Translations under genes and position numbers: made by a program
Assembly: GCA_944470555.2 (NCBI GenBank)
Contig: OX104131.1
Span: 15,988,515-16,052,514, forward strand
Direction of reading: 5' to 3'
Source: Heterobilharzia americana
Taxonomy: Eukaryota > Platyhelminthes > Trematoda > Strigeidida > Schistosomatidae
DNA: 64,000 bases
The notes under the pieces: generated by a model
What the model was told of the DNA's origin: nothing
Databases searched by the model: none
The model's input: the letters and a program-made list of their open reading frames with translations, nothing else
Shown here: in pieces, positions 1 through 12,305 of the stretch
How positions within the stretch are numbered: the first letter of the stretch is position 1
Layout of the letters: every line of letters begins with the position of its first letter

Positions 1-1290
1 GTGACTAGGCATACGTAGTACGTGTCCCAACCATCTCAGTCGATGAAGGTTCACAACCTCGTCGACTGACTTACCTCTTCTCCCTAAAACTCTACACCTA
101 ACTTCTGCATTACTCACATGGTGACACCACGGAATACGTCCTATACTACGAAGGCAACGGTGGTCAAACACCTGAAGCCTTTTTGTGTCTTCCACTTTCA
201 ATGGCCATGTTTCACAGCCATACAGTAGAACAGAGCGGACTGCTGTGCAGTACACGCGACCCTTAATAGACAAACGAATATCACGGCGGCGCCATAGGTG
301 GCGCAAATTGGCAAAAGCCAATCGAGCCTTTTGTATCCGTGCAGAAATCTCATCGGCAACTAACCCACCAGGGTTGATCCTACTTCCCAGGTAAGTGAAG
401 TGGTCAACACACTCAACCACTTCACTCTCTATTGTTAACCGCGGTACCGCTGAAGACCAGTCCTGGAGCAAAAATTTGCATTTGGGTGGTGAAAATCGCA
501 TCCCAAACATTCTCAAATTCCCACTCAAAGTGTTCAGAAGACTCTGCATCTTGTCAGCGTCTTCACCTAACAGGACTATGTCATCTGCATATTCTAGATC
601 TAAGGAAAATTCACCTGTGATTGGGTCAACGTCTTTGTAATTAGGTGACGAGAGGGAAACCTCCATAAGAATATCTATGATAAAATTAAATAAGAATGGG
701 GATAGTGGGCATCCTTGACGGACACCACTTGATGAGTATAGCTCCCTGGACAACTCACCATAGGCTCTAACATGCCCACAAGTGTTCGAGTAGAGAGCTT
801 TCAATAAGGTGATGTACTTACTAGGCACGCCTTTCAGTGACAGACACTGCCATAAGACTTCTCGATCAACGGAGTCAAATGCCGCCTTCAGGTCGAGAAA
901 TACAGCTATTGTCGGGCGTCTGTAAGCATGCCTATGTTCCAGGACCTGGCGCAGTGTGAATATTTGGTCGATACATCCACGGCCAGGTCTAAAGCCTGCC
1001 TGGTTTTCTCGGGCTTGCTGTTCCCGAGCTCCACTCAGGCGTCGGAGAATTATAGAACTTAGGATCTTAGACACTATGTTTGTCAGGCTGATTCCTCTGT
1101 GGTTATCACAAGAGGACTTCTCGCCTTTCTTGAAGACTGGGATGATGAGTGACTTAGACCAGTCGGAGGGGATCGTATTTGATTCCCATATACTGGCTAA
1201 CACTTCCGTTAGCCTGACTAAGAGAACTCTACCACCATTCTTGTATACCTCAGCAGGTAGTCCGTCTGGTCCTGCTGCCCTTCCCGTTTC
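1..1290 (-). pseudogene. Reverse transcriptase part of the same non-LTR element, open to the window edge
   Basis: A 430-codon stretch is open from about 1,290 to base 1 in one frame. It carries the canonical RT blocks in order: a NHRGISL-type block, the AGFRPGRGCIDQI block, the FLDLKAAFDSVDRE block, GVRQGCPLSPFLF and the catalytic YADD (bases 580-591), then the LYGCETWPL tail and an RLRWLGHVLRMPSH ending at the window edge. The reading frame shifts by one base near 1,285, in the conserved AAGPDG motif, separating it from the preceding 118-codon ORF (1,574-1,218). The protein would extend a little beyond the window. Confidence 0.85.
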
Positions 1291-1627
1291 AGGCTACCTA
1301 CCGCTTTCTCAACTTCTTCTAGTGTTGGGGGACCTGTCTCTATGTCCCATTCAGGGTCCGACTGGATAGCGGGCAGCGCAATGGTGGCTGGAGGCCAGTT
1401 AAACTGTTCCTCAAAGTGTTCTGCCCATCGTCCCAGTCGCCTTCCCTGCGAGTGAATCGCAGATCCGTCCTTCTCCGCTATAACCTCACTAACTGTTGTT
1501 GACCATTTCCCCCCAGTCTCCTTAATAAGTCTAAATAACTGTCTACTGTTACCGATCGCCGCTGCCTTTTCCATCTCTTTAGCCTTTGCTGCCCACCACT
1601 GTTCACGATCGTTGCGCAGACTTTTCG

Positions 1628-3175
1628 TCAGTTATTTTTAAGTTGCGCTCGCTCTTCATTGTACTCAGAGCCTGCAGGGATGCATTCACGTGCATCCATT
1701 AGTTTGGAAGAAGCTGCTGATATCCACTGGCTCTTTTTAGCCATTATCTTGGAGTCGGCTACAGTCTCCAGTGCTGCTTTTACAGTAGACTGAAGATGGC
1801 ACCAAGCTTCTTCTGGATGAGTGACAGTCTTTTGTTCCGATAACTGCCTAGCCAACTTCTCACTGAACACGGCTTTGGTGTTTTCGTTGTCCAGCAGAAC
1901 TCGTAGTGGTTTTGTTGCCAAATTTTTTCTACGTCCATTGAGACGCAGGCATATACGTGCTCGGACCAACGCATGATCGCTGTCCAAACACGTACTCCAG
2001 AAGGAGCGGCAGTCTTCCACCGATCCTCTCCAGCGATGACTAATAGCAATGTGGTCTATCTGTGTCCATCGCTGAGTCGAGCTCGGTGGACGCCAGGTCA
2101 GACAGTGCCTTTCTTTATGTCTGAAATTTGTGCTGGCTAAAAATAGGCGGTTATCTGAGCATAGTTGTAATAGGCGATCACCGTTATCTGTACGTTCAGC
2201 TGGGATTCCGAAAGTGCCACCTAAGTGCCTTTCTGCCTCACTCAGTCTACCCACCTGTGCGTTGAGGTCACCTGCAACAACCACTACGTCCGAACGTTTG
2301 GCTTTCGAGAGGAGGTTAGACAGTTTATGGTAGAACTCGTCCTTCACTTCATCCGAACTACAGTCAGTGGGTGCGTAAGCAGAGATTACAAAGAGACAAC
2401 GGCGAGTCTCACTATTCCTTTTAGTTCTCACTGTGCCGTTCAGCCTCATAGCGCAGAGGCGACTATCAACTGGGATCCAGTCTAGTAGTGAGTTTTCTGC
2501 CCTGGTGCTTAATGCTATACCTACACCTGCAAGACCACGAGAGCTAGCTATCGAATCTCCAGAAACTCGAAGGGTGAATTTTGCAGATTCACCAGATTGG
2601 TCAGGAGAGGTCAGGTGAATAACCACACTTGGGTCCTGTATGCGTGTCTCACAAACACAGCACACATGCCCGAGTTGCTAGAGTCTTTGCCAACGAAGCC
2701 TGTTGGCCAATTTGACGGAGGGTGCGGACATTGAAGGCTCCAATATGTAATTTGGAGCGTGGTTTAAGGAGACCAGTGATGCTGTTCTGTGGACTCAGAT
2801 CGTTGTCGAAGGCTGCAGAGGTAGGAGAAATTGAAGATGATGCAGCATCATTAATTAAGAGACGTGAAGGAAGATTAGAAGGTAATGATGGGAGAGGTGG
2901 ATAGCAGTCAGAAGAAGCTTGAGTGCTGACAGAGTTGTGAGGGCAACTGACACTTCCCGGCTGCCCACACCGTGGAAAACTATTTCTTCTTAAGGTACCT
3001 GAAAGAGATTTGTGTGACCGCAGAGCCCATCGGACATCTGCTTGAAGCCCGTCACATCCAGCCTTTTGAGTATGATTATTTTGAACTTTTGTACTTTTAG
3101 GGCCGGATGGTCGAAAAGAAAAGACAAATAAACCAACACCGCCGGCCCAGCAGACCGTGGGGCATGGTGGAGTGT
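1628..3175 (-). pseudogene. Endonuclease part of non-LTR retrotransposon ORF (frameshifted)
   Basis: This would nick target DNA for target-primed reverse transcription. In the main frame (from 2,665) the exonuclease-endonuclease-phosphatase fold is visible: ETRIQ at residues 6-10 holding the catalytic Glu, SAYAPT near 95-100, GDLNAQVG at 132-139, TQIDHI at 201-206 and the SDH catalytic triplet at 229-231. The upstream sequence, including AFNVRTLRQIGQQ, is in another frame, so a one-base frameshift lies near 2,690. A second frameshift near 1,640 separates this part from the RT linker. The N-terminal extension is proline- and serine-rich and of unknown function. Non-autonomous as it stands. Confidence 0.85.
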
Positions 3176-3290
3176 GTTATTTTTGGGGCCGACCTTTTCT
3201 AACCCCCCCCCCACTTTCATTGAGAAGGCAGCATCAGCATGGCACTGCTGGTCATCCAAGAGAAACACCTTACTGTTGTCACACCCCATC

Positions 3291-5440
3291 CAGCTAACAG
3301 CAGTATGACTTCACCCTCAGACCACCATCATAGTGTAGTAATTTACACCACAGCAGTAACTGCTTTTCGTCTAACCACTATCCAACAGACCTTTCTGGTA
3401 TGATAGGACCTTAAGGGAAAAAGTGTTCCACTAGCATGGCTCGTTGGGTCACTGTGATATGCAAGCCCGACCACTACGCCAAGGTAGCAGCTAGCGGTCG
3501 GGTAAATATTATCTTTCCCATTGTGCATACAGAATACTCTGATCCACATGGAGTTTGCCAACAAAATGGCATATGATTTTCCACATTTTCTTTTCTTCTT
3601 TTTCTGCATTTAAGACACTGTTAGAGATTTTGTCTGCAACCCAGTCCGATAAACTATGTTTGACCTCCTTCCTCTACTAGTCACAAATTGAACAAATAAG
3701 GAGTGGTCATGGAATCGGAGAAAGAGAACATACATGGAACTTAAATTTGTATGAACTGAAAATTAGCAATAAAGCTTGCTAACAGATGCCTCATTAACAG
3801 TAGAAATCATATTCCTAAGAGTGGTGTCACCTTTATGCTGAGTTTACAAAGACGAATCCAATATGTCAAATAAGCTATGGTTCACCGGCAGTAAGCCATG
3901 GGTTCAAACCTCAGTCCATCTTTCGAGTTTCATACCATCATCAGTCTTCACACAGCAGACAAGGCTCATTGCTTAGAGAAATGAATTTGTTGTGATTATA
4001 TTCTAACAAGGCATGCCCAAAAAACACAACTTTTTAACCAAATTATAAATTTTGTTGTCATAAATGTATCGGCATTTATGAAACTTAAATCAGAAGGTAA
4101 GTATGGCTTTAAATTTTCCTAAGTTCCCCGCAGTTATAAGCCCAATCCTTAATTGTAGTGGAGAAGGATCTACACATTAGTTTACGGTCAGTTGTCTACC
4201 TGTCTGAACATGCTACAATTAGACGCCTGAGTCAGGTAACACTTGATTGATAAGCTCATGAGGCGTCTGTTAACTATAATGATACCACTAGCCATACCAG
4301 CTCTGTTCTACATAAAATTCACTACTCAGTCAATTCTGTTATTCTCAAAATGTTGGATAAATTTTAAGTGTGCCACATCAAAGAAGAAGTGTATTTAATG
4401 GATTATGAGTAATGGCAAAATGGATATCCATGAGAATATCTAAGTAATCTTTTCAGTCAATGTTTTCTTTACTCCTTAGCAGAGACTTACAATATTTCTA
4501 AAAGACACAGAACTTTGTAGCTAGGAATTATCTTCCTATGGATAGTCTATTACCCTTCTTGTACTTGGAAACTCAATCAGAAGATGCTGACGGCAAGTGA
4601 TTGTATAGGATGACTCAGTCAACCTGTTTTCCAGAAGTTGGCTTAGTAGGTTTTTTCAGCCAATACTTTGCAATCACTGTGAACATTATTAACCTTCTGA
4701 TGACAAAGATGCTTAACCACTTGGATTAGTGGTAGCTTGAACCTCCATTTAATGTCTCAAGCTGTTACGATTATGGTTGATATTCACTGGATGAAGCTGG
4801 AATCTCAATTTCCCTAAGGGCTTGCCAATGAATGTGAATCTGCCTGCACAGAAAAGAGGTGACCACTTTTTAATTAGTCACCGGGATGCATTATGGAATA
4901 ACTGCCATATAAAACAAACATGAATGGATAAAATTTTGAGAATGACCGATAAGAAATATGAGTTTTGATGAGGCTACAAAAGATCATTTATTGTTTCATA
5001 CCACTGTCAGTGTAGGGATGTGATGCAGTTAAAGCTGAGACTTTCTCAGAATCCTCTAGGGACCCACATTTTTGCTTCAACACCAGTCATCATCACTACA
5101 CAAATAAAGCGTTAGGTGTTCTTTCTTTACTATGCGACATATCAAAGACTATTAAAATATCATCTTCAAATAGATAAACAAACTGACAAACCTCTAAGAT
5201 GTAGGAAATGGCTCTGAGAGTTTCCAGTAGAGATAACACGTCTAACATAAAAAACCAACTGCCTTGAGATCATAAATTTTAATTAAACTACTACTATAAT
5301 ATCTTCCATGAGAAATAGCTAGTGTGTGAATGCAAAAATCGCTTGAAAAATTCGCTTTCCTATATTTGTAAAGGTAATAGTAGCAGTAAAATTCCAACCG
5401 TAATGTGCGACAAGGATATGGAGATGATGATAGACCGAAA
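3291..5440. other. Gene-free AT-rich stretch with one SINE-like segment
   Basis: No convincing exon or retroelement domain was recognised. At 3,872-3,960 on the + strand there is a tRNA-like segment with a B-box-like GGTTCAAACCTC, resembling the SINEs elsewhere in the window. The short ORFs here have no recognisable motif. Confidence 0.4.
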
Positions 5441-5441
5441 T

Positions 5442-5969
5442 TCAGTCGAAGCCAAAACGTTTTTGAATGCTATCGTTAAGTGCTACTCTGTAAATTGAGA
5501 ATGATAAGGTAACTGAAAAGGACAAGAGAAAGTCGGAAATACAAGGATAAGGAAAGTAAAATGAAAGGCAAGCAAAGGAAAGGAAAGGCCTATGTAAATT
5601 CGGGGAATATAAGAAAGAGAAGGGTGATATGAAGAAGTTTAATAAGTAGGGTGAAACCGTAGAGTCGGAGATGAGGGAACAAGCGGAGAGGATGATAGTA
5701 GGAAAAATGAAAGCAGACATAGTGGTATTTATAGTTGTATGGCAATTGGAGGGGAGAGGCGCCCTACAGGGAGGCATAAGATTAGGCTGTTTCATGATAA
5801 CAGTGACAATACAAGAGAACTGCAATAAAGTTAAATGCGTTGAAGTGATATGAAATCGGTTGGTTGTCTTGATCACAGTCCTCAAGCCAAATGACTCAGT
5901 GCAAGCCATGTATCGCTGTGTAGCTGTCCAAACCTTTCTCGAGTCTGCCGATAGATGGAAAGGTGACAA
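5442..5969 (-). other. 175-codon ORF of unknown nature
   Basis: This is among the longest uninterrupted ORFs outside recognised transposon domains. The product is low in complexity, rich in Ser, Phe, Leu, Pro and Tyr, with a hydrophobic C-terminal half (about residues 85-160) and no family signature I recognise. The coding strand is pyrimidine-rich, which alone produces such ORFs by suppressing stop codons. It lies downstream of the claudin-like exons on the same strand, but no splice link could be drawn. It may be a chance ORF in repeat-derived sequence. Confidence 0.2.
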
Positions 5970-6951
5970 TCCCGACCAGAAATGGCATTTTCAATGGCTA
6001 CGAACTCGGAAGGATAGAATTTATGAACGCACATGAGCTGTTGCCTTTTAATGGGGGATTGTCATTAAGTTTCCGCGAGGTTTACCGAAGAGAAAATTTG
6101 TTGGAATTCTACTGTTCGGATGACTTGGGTGACTTGGTATCTTCCAGATTATTATCAAGTCACGATGTAACCTGCGGTAAGCGAGGATAAAGACCTTCAT
6201 CTCATATGGCTTTTGCAGCACCCTTACAATAACATTTGCTGCTCTTCTCATTAAAATTTTTAAGGAGGTTCTCAGCTCCTTTAGTTGTGGTGGTGTAATG
6301 AAATTTCAGACCTCTGGGTGAGGTTTACAACTAAATTTGCAAAACCTATGTACCCATCCCAGCCAGGATTTACTTCGGGTGCACCTTGAAACTTTAGGGT
6401 TATAGCCTGAAGCAACTTCGGAGGCACTTATCAAATTCCGAGTGTCTCCTAAATCTTTCAATTATTTGAGTCGGCCGTCTCCATTTCATTGGATTCTAAT
6501 ACACAGACACCTGCGGCAGCGAAATGTGAACGATATACATGATAATATTACCAAGTATGGCTTCTCAGAACTGGGAGTATAGGTTATTCCAAAACTTAGG
6601 GCACACTGTCTACACTTTGTGAACTTCGGGCGAATTGTATACAATTTGGGCTTACTTTGCAACTTTTGACAGTTTCGGGGAAAATGTTTTGAAACTTCAG
6701 GGGGGAGTATCTTGCGTTTTTCCACCTGTGCCTGAAGTAATTTTTTCGAGTTTTTGCCCAAAACTTACAATGTGCACCAGAAGCAAATATTGACTGGGAT
6801 TTAGTTCTTTTGGGGCCTCGGAAAGAGTTCATTTGTAGAAGTTGTTGATCGATCACTTAGTGTACCGCACAGAAATTCTGAGTTTCGAATCTGAAAGCAA
6901 TAAAATCACGGCAGTTAGTGAGATATTTTAAGACTAAGCAAATTTACTCAC
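5970..6951. other. Probable intron or 3' region of the claudin-like gene; no exon recognised
   Basis: This region follows the donor site at 6,951 on the minus strand. Short overlapping ORFs occur on both strands, but none continues the four-TM topology. It ends upstream of the unknown ORF at 5,442-5,969. Confidence 0.3.
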
Positions 6952-7148
6952 TTCACCCACAAGCGCCATTGTTGATTCAGCTGCCGGGTGACCAAACAAA
7001 AGATGATATAATACAAGAATCAGTATAACACAACATTTTGTGGTGAAAGCTATCGTCATCAGAACCTGAACCCCGATTAACCAATAAGGATTTAGCCACT
7101 GCCAAATACCAATTTTGAAGAAGAAACGATCATAGACCCAGAAACAGC
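6952..7148 (-). CDS. Claudin/PMP22-superfamily protein, second exon (TM2)
   Basis: After an acceptor ending TGACAG, 65 codons are open. They begin CFWVYDRFF, the second Cys of the extracellular-loop pair, followed by WLNPYWLIGVQVLMTIAF, a typical loop-to-TM2 passage of insect and flatworm claudin-like proteins. TM2 continues through about residue 50 of the exon, followed by a short hydrophilic turn. The exon ends GGTGAA/GTGAGT, a strong donor in phase 0. The intron separating it from the first exon would be only about 46-50 nt, a size common near the 5' end of schistosome genes. TM3 and TM4 exons were not found at lower coordinates. Confidence 0.65.
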
Positions 7149-7198
7149 CTGTCAGTACGTTGGCATGATAGTCCTAAATCTCGATAAACTGAACTCAC

Positions 7199-7408
7199 TA
7201 ATATGAAAAGTACTTGTGGATGCACAAATTTATCAAAACACACCGACCATATCCCCATATGCAGGAAAGAACTGTGTACGCGATCATATGACTGCAACCA
7301 GTATGGACTAGAAAACGATAGAAAAAAGAACAAAAATCCCAAAGTAGTAGATATACATGCTGCATAAAAAGGCATATACATCTGTGTCAACTTATAGTCC
7401 TTAGCCAT
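7199..7408 (-). CDS. Claudin/PMP22-superfamily protein, first coding exon
   Basis: This encodes the N-terminus of a small four-TM membrane protein of the claudin/PMP22 superfamily, which form or modulate junctions and channels. The chosen start (7,408) begins MAKDYKLTQMY. Residues 12-34 form TM1. The first extracellular loop carries SPYWL and MGIWSVC, giving W-x16-W-x2-C (residues 37, 54, 57), close to the claudin W...GLW..C signature. An acceptor-like TTCTACAG sits just before the ATG, so a 5' UTR intron is possible. Donor candidates are CAA/GTACTT (exon ends 7,214) and the stronger TTA/GTGAGT (exon ends 7,199). Neither is in phase with the next exon, while a weaker GTGA/GTTCAG (ends 7,195) would be. 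The junction is therefore unresolved. Confidence 0.65.
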
Positions 7409-7689
7409 TTCCTGTAGAAGATTTATAAATGCACGTAACCCTGAAGGTAAACAAAATTTCATGGCTCAAACACCTAAAGCTATTCAATACCCAATTTGTT
7501 GCATTTTCATGCCACTCACTGTATAATGATTGGTTTTCTCGCCCATTATTTAATGATGCAGAACTATTCAAAGTCTTTAAACTTCACGCTTTGGAAAAAG
7601 CAAATGATTGTTCTTAGGGTTAAAACTTCAAACTTCGTGTTGTAGAATTAGTGAACGGCGGTTCCTAGCGTTCTACGTCTGTCTCATTG

Positions 7690-8600
7690 GAATACGCTGA
7701 GTTTGGAATGGTCACAGTTATCTTCCCGGTTCCGAAAACCCTGAAAGGATAGAGATACGATTATTAATTAATATGGCCTCAAGGTAGTATTACTGCATCA
7801 GATCTGCAGAAAGCTTCTCGAGTACAGCCCATTGGTACCGCAGGACTTGAGGTGTGCATCTAACCTACTTTTATAAGTATCACGGGGTGGGGCTGTAACA
7901 ATTCCTGAAGGGAGGGAGTTCCACTGTTTACGGACTGTAACCGCGAATATTTGTGTTAACGGGTTACATTGTTTGAAGTGGTCACACCTTCTACCTCTCT
8001 TCCGACAAGCCCAAAACAGCAGCGGTAGTCAGTCGCGAAGTAGTCATGTCTCCTCTAGTGGTAATACTGCCACCGAAGGTCTGTAGAACTATAGGGTGCA
8101 TCTTTACCGCAAAACTGTAAGTGTGCGTCTGACCTCCTTTTAAAAAATCAAGAAGGAAAGCGGTCAGTTTCTTCCGGAAGATGATCCTACAGCCTGAACT
8201 TCCCAACTGTAAACGAATTAGCATGGATCTTCACGCATGACCGGTCATGCTCTGCGCTTTAGAGGTAGTCTCTGGGGTGTAGTCTCTGACCAAAGCTTTA
8301 GGGCAATTTGTTACGATGAATGAGACTATGAGCTACTTGATGCGCCGTCATCATATCCCTCACTGCCCCTCACACCGTATCAGTGGCAGCTTCAAATCGA
8401 TATAGAGATCCAGGTCCAAGTATAAGTCCAGTCACCTTGTTCGTAGCTCTTAACTGGACCAATACCGGGGTAGCAACGACACTCATCAAGCTGATTTGGA
8501 TGAACTGATTGGTTGGTCCAAACGTTGGTGCCAGGAAATCAACTCTAGTAGAAGTGCAATAATTCGCATTGGTCACAGTAAATGTTTCCAGTACTCCGTT
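7690..8600 (-). mobile_element. CR1-like retrotransposon 3' fragment (RT C-terminus)
   Basis: Minus-strand frames, broken by stops, give the usual C-terminal run of CR1-like RT proteins: a VRKQWNSLPSGIVTAP-type motif followed by a SRLDAHLK-type ending near 7,800-7,950. Upstream segments at 8,000-8,600 look like the thumb region. Heavily decayed. Confidence 0.55.
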
Positions 8601-9190
8601 AATGACCAATCACTACTCTCAGCCATTGAACTGAAAGACATAGATGTCGGCATAAGTCATGATTTAAAACATTGACGCGCTGTGTCGCGGCTACAGCAAA
8701 GGGCTTTCGCGTATTATGGTCCACCCGTACAGATTTCAGAGGGTTTGATCAGGATACGTTCAGTATACCCTACCCTACTTTCGTTAGACCTCACTGCGCT
8801 CAGTAGGCCTAGCCATGCCTAAGAAGGGGGCTGGTGTACTCCAGCGCGTTCAGAGGGTAGGAACTAGGTTTGTGGTAGACCTTTCGAATGTGCCACACGT
8901 AAAACGACTAGATCGGCTAAACTTAGTCCCACTGTCTTACCATATGAGACCGTGACCTCAAACTGGCATGCCGTATCCTAAATAATAACTGATACCCATC
9001 TTTTCTTTCCTACTAGGACTGACTTTCTCCGAGGGTATCACAATAAAATCCAAAATCCGCGACTGAATCAAACCGGCGTGAACCTGCGTTTCCCTGGTTG
9101 TGAGGTTAAAGGCTAGAACTCCCTACCTCAACAGGTAGCATCGGCCCCTTCTGTCAATGCCTCCAAGAGGAAAATAGATTTTCATAGCCT
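8590..9190 (+). mobile_element. CR1-like retrotransposon 3' fragment, opposite orientation
   Basis: Plus-strand translation gives KKGAGVLQRVQRVGTRFVVDL (split by nothing until its end), then a RLDRLNLVPLSY motif and a decayed WNSLP-type tail near 9,110. These are the conserved C-terminal motifs of CR1-like RTs. Several stops and frameshifts are present. It lies between two minus-strand remnants, so insertions are nested. Confidence 0.6.
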
Positions 9191-9299
9191 ACTATCTTTA
9201 TTGCTGTACAGTAAAAGGATACAACTCGCGAATCCTCCCTTAGGTACAAACGAATATATCGCCCATAAGGATTCAGATTTCAGATTTTGGATCTGTTGT

Positions 9300-12200
9300 T
9301 TGAGGATAGAAGGCTGTCGGCCTACATTAACCCTTCTCTAGTAGATTTCTGCGCCTACCTAATCCACCTTTTGAAGGAGTCGACTGAGGATACGGGTACC
9401 GCTTCTCCCGGCAGTAGGTCCAGCTCGAGTTGATTACTCGACGACTATGTGAGACGACTATGTTCGTTCTTTGCTTCCGTATTCTACCGCTATTTCCCCT
9501 GAGGTGTCGTAACCCACTGGGAAGGAAAAGGAAAGATAGATCAGGTTCATAGTCATTTCTTAAGATGGTGTATAGCATGATTACATCTCCCCTTCGTCTG
9601 CGATCTGATAAAAAGAAGGGGTTTGGCCCCTAAAGTTGATCTTCTTAGACCAGGCGAGGCATCACAGGGATCGTACGAGTGACCACCCTCGAAAATCTTT
9701 CCGGAAGGTCTGATTCACCTTTCAGATTAGGAGTTGTTGCTTGTGCAAAGTCGTTTAGCTTGAACTCAAATAAGGACGTGCGGAAGGTGGCGATTACTTC
9801 ACCGCTTGTTTTTACTCGTTGCTCAAAGCGTCCTAAAATTTCGGGCCACTATCTATCGACAGTGTGCCGTGGTTTTCAAATCACAACTCATTTTGACTCC
9901 TAGGTCACAGGGGGTTTGCAGTGCCGGTAGAAGAGTCTCACCAATTTTGTAGACTCTCCCATATGTGTGCCCCCTGTGCGTGCTCACGCACTAACCTGAG
10001 CTGGTAGGCACCAGCCACAGCTCTGATCAGGTGACCAAGCTGTTCAGGTCCTTCTGGAAAGCACGTATATCCTTGTGATTGCTAATCTCCCGCCAGATGC
10101 CTATTTGTGCATAGGAGAAAGAGCAGGGGCCCCAGGACTGTGTCTTGCGGCACACCATTTTGTACCAGCTTTCAGGAGGAGAGATGAGAATCGATCCTTA
10201 CTCTTTATCTCTTACCAACAGGGGACTCCTATCCATGCGAGCAGATCGCCTGTGATTCCAAAACGTTCCAGTTCCCCCAGCAACCCGAAATAAGGTATCT
10301 TGTCGAGTGCCATAACACAGTCTATGAAAATGGCATCTACAGATATCCTGTCATCCTCAGACTTAACGCAACTTCCACTGGCTGTGAGAAGGTTCGTCAA
10401 GCGAACTAAATTTCCGTGAAAACTAGGCCGCCAATGAGACAACAAAGTGCTGCCCTCTAAGTGAAATATGATGGTCCTTTTGATTATTCTTTTTAGGATT
10501 TTCACTGCAGTACAGGTCGAACTTATTGGTTTGCAATTCGATGAGTGCTGCTTAGAACCGGCCTTGTAGATTCCTGTGACTATCGCATCCTTTCAGTCAT
10601 GGGGTAGTGTGTCATCACTGAGTGGCATTGTGAATGCAGTAGTCAGCAAGATGGCCACATAGATTGTGAGCTCTCGGGGCAGCTTTGGGTGCATCTCATC
10701 CTTTCCCGTTAATTTTTCTGCATCGAGAGTAATTATTGTCCGAAATTCACTATTTTCGTCGCTATACATAGAGTTCATTCTGCTGGGTGTCAGTGCTTCT
10801 ACTCTTGAAGAAGCGTCCACAGAATGTTCCTGTGAGTAGGCCCCAACAAAATATCCAGCCATGGCTTCTGCCTTTCCCTTGTCGCCTTCAATCGAACAAT
10901 CGGTTCCTGCCCCTCTGATCAGGGCTGTTATGCCATGGCACATCCTATCCCCATGGTTCGTTCAAGAAAATAACCTCTCCGGATCTTTCCAACGCAGCCT
11001 GTGCGAGGTACGTTTCAAAGCGTGTTTGAAGCCGGGTGGATAGCAGTGATACGTTTACTTCAGACATCTTTCCAGTCATTTATCACCTCAGGAGCGCCGA
11101 GGTCAGTGGCAAGACTGTAATACTTTTTCTCGCGTCGTAGGAAGATTCGGATTTTGTAGTTTATCTCTCCCTCAGAACAGTCCGCGAAGTGAACGGCTGA
11201 GTCACACGTGCACATAACCGATTAAAGGAGCCCCATACGACCTCAACTAAGGCTTCTGAATTGACTGCGCAGTTCTCCAAGGGGGCCCCAAACTAGCAGC
11301 TGCTATATTCGCTTTCCATTCACTGAGTCTAGCTGGTCCATCGGCTTAGTACAAGACGGCTTTTGTTAATCTGGAGATGATCACGGAATGATCATCCTTG
11401 CCAAGGGATGAAATTTGTCGGGTGAAGCGTACATCATCTGTGTGTGACGATACAAAGTCTAGAACTGATGGAGCATGCCGTTGATCAAATCTGGTTGTTG
11501 TCCTAATGTACCATATAAGGGTCAAAGAAATTGACACTTCCACCGACCTGTGATCAAAGGGTTGCATGATTCTTCTGTTGTTAGTCTATCCCAGTAAACT
11601 AATGGTGCGTTGAAGTCTCCTACAACTAGGCACGGGCATATATGTGTCCAGAGGGTCAGCTTATTGTGCAGAACGTCTGCTACGTCACGTTCGGGTCTTC
11701 GTTATACTGCGATCAGGTTAGCATCTTGCCGGCAGCACAGCATCTCGCACGTCCCACTTTCTTGTGCAGCCCTTTCTGTTGCTTCCATAGTCAAGGGATT
11801 CTTAACGTAAAAGGTAAAATCACCACCATTGCGCGCTAAACTGTCACTTCTAAAAGGAACGAATCTTATTAAATGAGTTTCACTGCCACTGGTCTAAGAA
11901 AAGGGCCAAGTTTCTGAGATAGCAGTGATTTCAGGACCTTCTGTGCCTACTACGCTACTGGGTTCCGTCCACCTGCTTAAGGGACTACGTGCATTTGAGT
12001 ACACGACGATACAACTACTGGGGTGAGCTTCCGTCGCGTCTATAGAGGTTTCGGCATCATTCGTTGCCGAAATCCTACCACAAGAAAGCCCCGTAGCCTT
12101 TAGATATCGTTCGCCTTCTTCTAACCTGGACTTTAGTTCTTCTTCTGCTTCTCGTTTTTGATTTGATCGAAGGGAGTCAAGTCCTTACGCCCAGATGCCT

Positions 12201-12305
12201 GAAGCCCACGATGGTTCTCCAGAACCCGGTCCCTCTAATCTGTTTACTTCGGCATCGCTTTCTCGTACCTTTCTCGTACTTTCTCGTATCGGCCTTTTAG
12301 ATCTC
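9300..12305 (-). mobile_element. CR1-like non-LTR retrotransposon, endonuclease plus RT, decayed
   Basis: From high to low coordinates on the minus strand: a coiled-coil-like charged segment (12,305-12,100), endonuclease pieces (VGTEGPEITAISETW near 11,900; a C-terminal part with SSLGKDDHSVI near 11,390), an RT N-terminal region around 10,943-10,593 containing DEMHPKLPREL, the RT palm at 10,505-10,212 (AIFIDCVMALDKIPY, then ERFGITGDLLAWI), and the C-terminal tail RRVINSSWTY near 9,430. Multiple frameshifts and stops make it inactive. The related copy at 21,890-22,750 matches its RT region in order. Its 5' end joins BEL/Pao sequence at about 12,305. Confidence 0.75.

Larger units (their letters stand above)
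1..3290 (-). mobile_element. Non-LTR retrotransposon (RTE/CR1 type) with endonuclease and RT, truncated by window edge
   Basis: Read on the minus strand, a proline-rich N-terminal segment (about 3,175-2,690) leads into an apurinic-type endonuclease (2,690-1,630), a linker and a reverse transcriptase (about 1,575 to the window edge). The single original ORF is now split by frameshifts near 2,690, 1,640 and 1,285, but blocks are otherwise open and motifs intact, so this is a fairly young copy. Fragments of the same family lie at 21.4-21.9, 25.0-25.7, 33.7-34.7, 38.5-39.1 and 60.3-61.0 kb. Whether it is RTE or CR1 clade needs a phylogeny; I lean to an RTE-like schistosome family. The 3' end lies outside the window. 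Confidence 0.85.

Noticed and set aside
956..1369. 137-codon + ORF
   Set aside because: Antisense shadow of the RT domain on the minus strand.
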